From: Chloroflexota bacterium
Lineage (GTDB): Bacteria > Chloroflexota > UBA6077 > CF-72
Reading direction: 5' to 3'
NCBI GenBank assembly: GCA_019242065.1
Contig: JAFAWJ010000959.1
Span: 1 to 7,047 of the forward strand
DNA length: 7,047 bases
The notes below the pieces were generated by a model that did not search any database, was not told the origin of the DNA, and saw nothing but the letters and a program-made list of their open reading frames with translations. Each line of letters begins with the position of its first letter. The first letter of the stretch is position 1. Positions 5,807-7,047 of this stretch are shown piece by piece. A program made the position numbers and the translations under genes.

Positions 5807-6804
5807 CGAAGGTCTTTGTGACGGGTGGCGCCGGCTACGTCGGCGCGGTTCTCGTGCCGAAACTGCTGGCGAAGGGCTACGAGGTCCGCGTGCTGGACCT
5901 CTTTCTTTTTGGTCATGACGTGCTGCCGGAGGACACTCCTCGACTGGAGTGCATCCAGGGCGACATCCGGGATGAAGGCTTGCTCGGGGATGTGCTGCCG
6001 GGTGCGGATGCCGTCATCCACCTCGCCTGCATTTCGAACGACCCCAGTTTCGAGTTGAATCCCGACCTCAGCAAGACCATCAACTTCGACGCGTTCGAGC
6101 CTCTGGTGTCGATCTCCAAGCACTCGGGTGTGGGCCGCTTCATCTACGCTTCCAGCTCCAGCGTGTACGGCGTCAGCGACGCGCCGGACGTCACCGAGGA
6201 CCATCCGCTGGTCCCGTTGACTGACTACAACAAATACAAGGGCTTGTGTGAGCCAATTCTCCTGAAGTACCAGAGCCCGGAGTTCACGACTGTCATCATC
6301 CGGCCCGCGACGGTGTGCGGCTATTCGCCGCGCCAGCGTCTGGATTTGACTGTGAATATTCTCACCAATCTGGCCGTCAACAATCGCAAGATCACCATCT
6401 TCGGTGGGTCGCAAAAGCGACCGAATATCCACGTCGACGATATCGCCGACCTGTATGTCGATTTGCTGGAGCGCCCTTCGGAACAGATCGCGGGCAAGAT
6501 CTTCAACGCCGCGTACCAGAACCACACCGTGTCCGAGCTGGGCGAGATGGTGCGCAAAGTCGTCAGCGAGAAGATGCCGGAGATCGGCGAGATCACCATG
6601 GAGACCACGCCGAGTAACGACCTGCGCTCGTACCACGTCTCGTCGGCAAAAATTCAGCGCGAGCTGGGCTGGACGCCAAAACACAGCGTGGAAGACGCCA
6701 TCGTCGACCTGTGCGACGCATTCAAAGCGGGTAAGCTGCCGGATTCGCTGAGCGATCCGAAGTACTTCAATGTCAAAACCGTGCAACTGTCCGAGCTAGG
6801 CTGA
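5803..6804 (+). CDS. NAD-dependent nucleotide-sugar epimerase/dehydratase (extended SDR)
   Basis: A complete 333-residue extended short-chain dehydrogenase/reductase. The NAD-binding motif is GGAGYVG (8-14), and Asp32 at the end of the second strand favours NAD over NADP. The active site has a serine run before VYG (117-123) and Y-x-x-x-K as YNKYK (Tyr142, Lys146). After HLAC there is an unusual conserved-looking stretch, ISNDPSFELNP, and later RPATVCGYSPRQRLDL and GGSQKRPNIHVDDIADLY, the last being the usual substrate-domain motif. Such enzymes act on nucleotide sugars through a 4-keto intermediate (epimerase, dehydratase or reductase). The exact reaction cannot be read from the motifs, and it is not an obvious GalE or RmlB. 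It overlaps the GT2 gene by four bases and is followed after three bases by another SDR gene, so the two may act in sequence. It may supply the keto-sugar on which the upstream E1-like pair acts. Confidence 0.88.
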   Translation: MTKVFVTGGAGYVGAVLVPKLLAKGYEVRVLDLFLFGHDVLPEDTPRLECIQGDIRDEGLLGDVLPGADAVIHLACISNDPSFELNPDLSKTINFDAFEPLVSISKHSGVGRFIYASSSSVYGVSDAPDVTEDHPLVPLTDYNKYKGLCEPILLKYQSPEFTTVIIRPATVCGYSPRQRLDLTVNILTNLAVNNRKITIFGGSQKRPNIHVDDIADLYVDLLERPSEQIAGKIFNAAYQNHTVSELGEMVRKVVSEKMPEIGEITMETTPSNDLRSYHVSSAKIQRELGWTPKHSVEDAIVDLCDAFKAGKLPDSLSDPKYFNVKTVQLSELG

Positions 6805-6807
6805 GCC

Positions 6808-7047
6808 GTGAGCGCCGCAGAACGAGCCGTCGTCACAGGTGGAGCCGGGTTCATCGGTAGCCACATGGTCGATCTGTTGATCGAGCGCGGCTTCCACGTC
6901 ACGGTCATCGACAATCTCAGTCGCGGGCGACTCGACAACCTGGCGCATCACCGCGGCAATGCGCGTTGTGAGGTTCACCAGGTGGACGTCACGGCGCTAC
7001 CCGGCGAATCAGATCTGTTCCGTGGGGCACAGTACGTCTTTCACTTC
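6808..7047 (+). CDS. Second NAD-dependent nucleotide-sugar epimerase/dehydratase, 3' end cut by the window
   Basis: The frame opens with GTG at 6808, three bases after the stop of the previous gene, and stays open for 80 codons to the window edge. The start of an extended SDR is clear: [12 protein letters not shown] (8-19), then VIDNLSRG (33-40), where Asp35 indicates NAD binding and DNLSRG resembles UDP-glucose/UDP-GlcNAc 4-epimerases. The fragment ends at VFHF, just where the H-x-A-A strand of the fold should be completed. The catalytic Tyr and Lys lie beyond the window, so the reaction cannot be assigned. It is similar in fold to the gene before it but clearly different in sequence, so this is not a recent tandem duplication. 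It is probably the fifth gene of the operon that begins with E1 alpha. Only a weak AGG (6797-6799) is seen as a ribosome-binding site. Confidence 0.85.
   Translation, partial: MSAAERAVVTGGAGFIGSHMVDLLIERGFHVTVIDNLSRGRLDNLAHHRGNARCEVHQVDVTALPGESDLFRGAQYVFHF

Noticed and set aside
5650..6786. Open antisense frame of 378 codons opposite the SDR gene
   Set aside because: The + strand protein has full SDR motifs. The antisense product has no recognisable domain and its length is explained by third-position G+C bias.
1..7047. Search for CRISPR arrays, insertion sequences, tRNA or rRNA genes
   Set aside because: No regularly spaced repeats, transposase motifs, terminal inverted repeats or RNA-gene signatures were seen by eye; coding sequence fills almost the whole window.

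Overview
The window is a GC-rich stretch of bacterial DNA with every gene on the + strand and almost no non-coding space. It uses the standard code, frequent GTG starts and overlapping or abutting genes. This fits a GC-rich bacterium or an environmental genome from such a lineage. The sequence does not let me name a phylum: there is no rRNA, tRNA or lineage-specific marker. The content points to a cell-surface or secreted glycan locus.

Region 1 (1-2818) holds two polytopic membrane proteins that look like GT-C glycosyltransferases, enzymes that use polyprenyl-phosphate sugars on the outer face of the inner membrane. The first is cut by the left edge. The second has a YSDDW/ARPP first loop and a C-terminal soluble domain, and its start is uncertain.

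Region 2 (2819-2976) is the only real intergenic gap. It holds a good sigma70-type promoter (TTGACC, 17 nt, TAGAAT), a bulged inverted repeat overlapping its -35 box, and a perfect 10-bp palindrome where transcription should begin.

Region 3 (2977-7047) is a tightly packed operon of five genes: the alpha and beta subunits of a thiamine-diphosphate 2-oxoacid dehydrogenase E1-like enzyme, a DPM1-like GT2 glycosyltransferase, a complete extended-SDR nucleotide-sugar epimerase/dehydratase, and the first 80 codons of a second one that runs off the right edge. Spacings are 0, 4, -4 and 3 nt (12 nt for the first if the preferred ATG of the beta gene is used).

The striking point is an E1 alpha/beta pair placed among sugar-nucleotide and glycosyltransferase genes, with no E2 or E3 gene in the window. 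My main hypothesis is that it transfers a two-carbon unit, from pyruvate or a similar 2-oxoacid, onto a keto-sugar made by the SDR enzymes. That would give a branched-chain sugar, which the GT2 enzyme then moves, perhaps via a polyprenyl carrier, to the GT-C enzymes. This is inference: the families are clear, the substrates are not.
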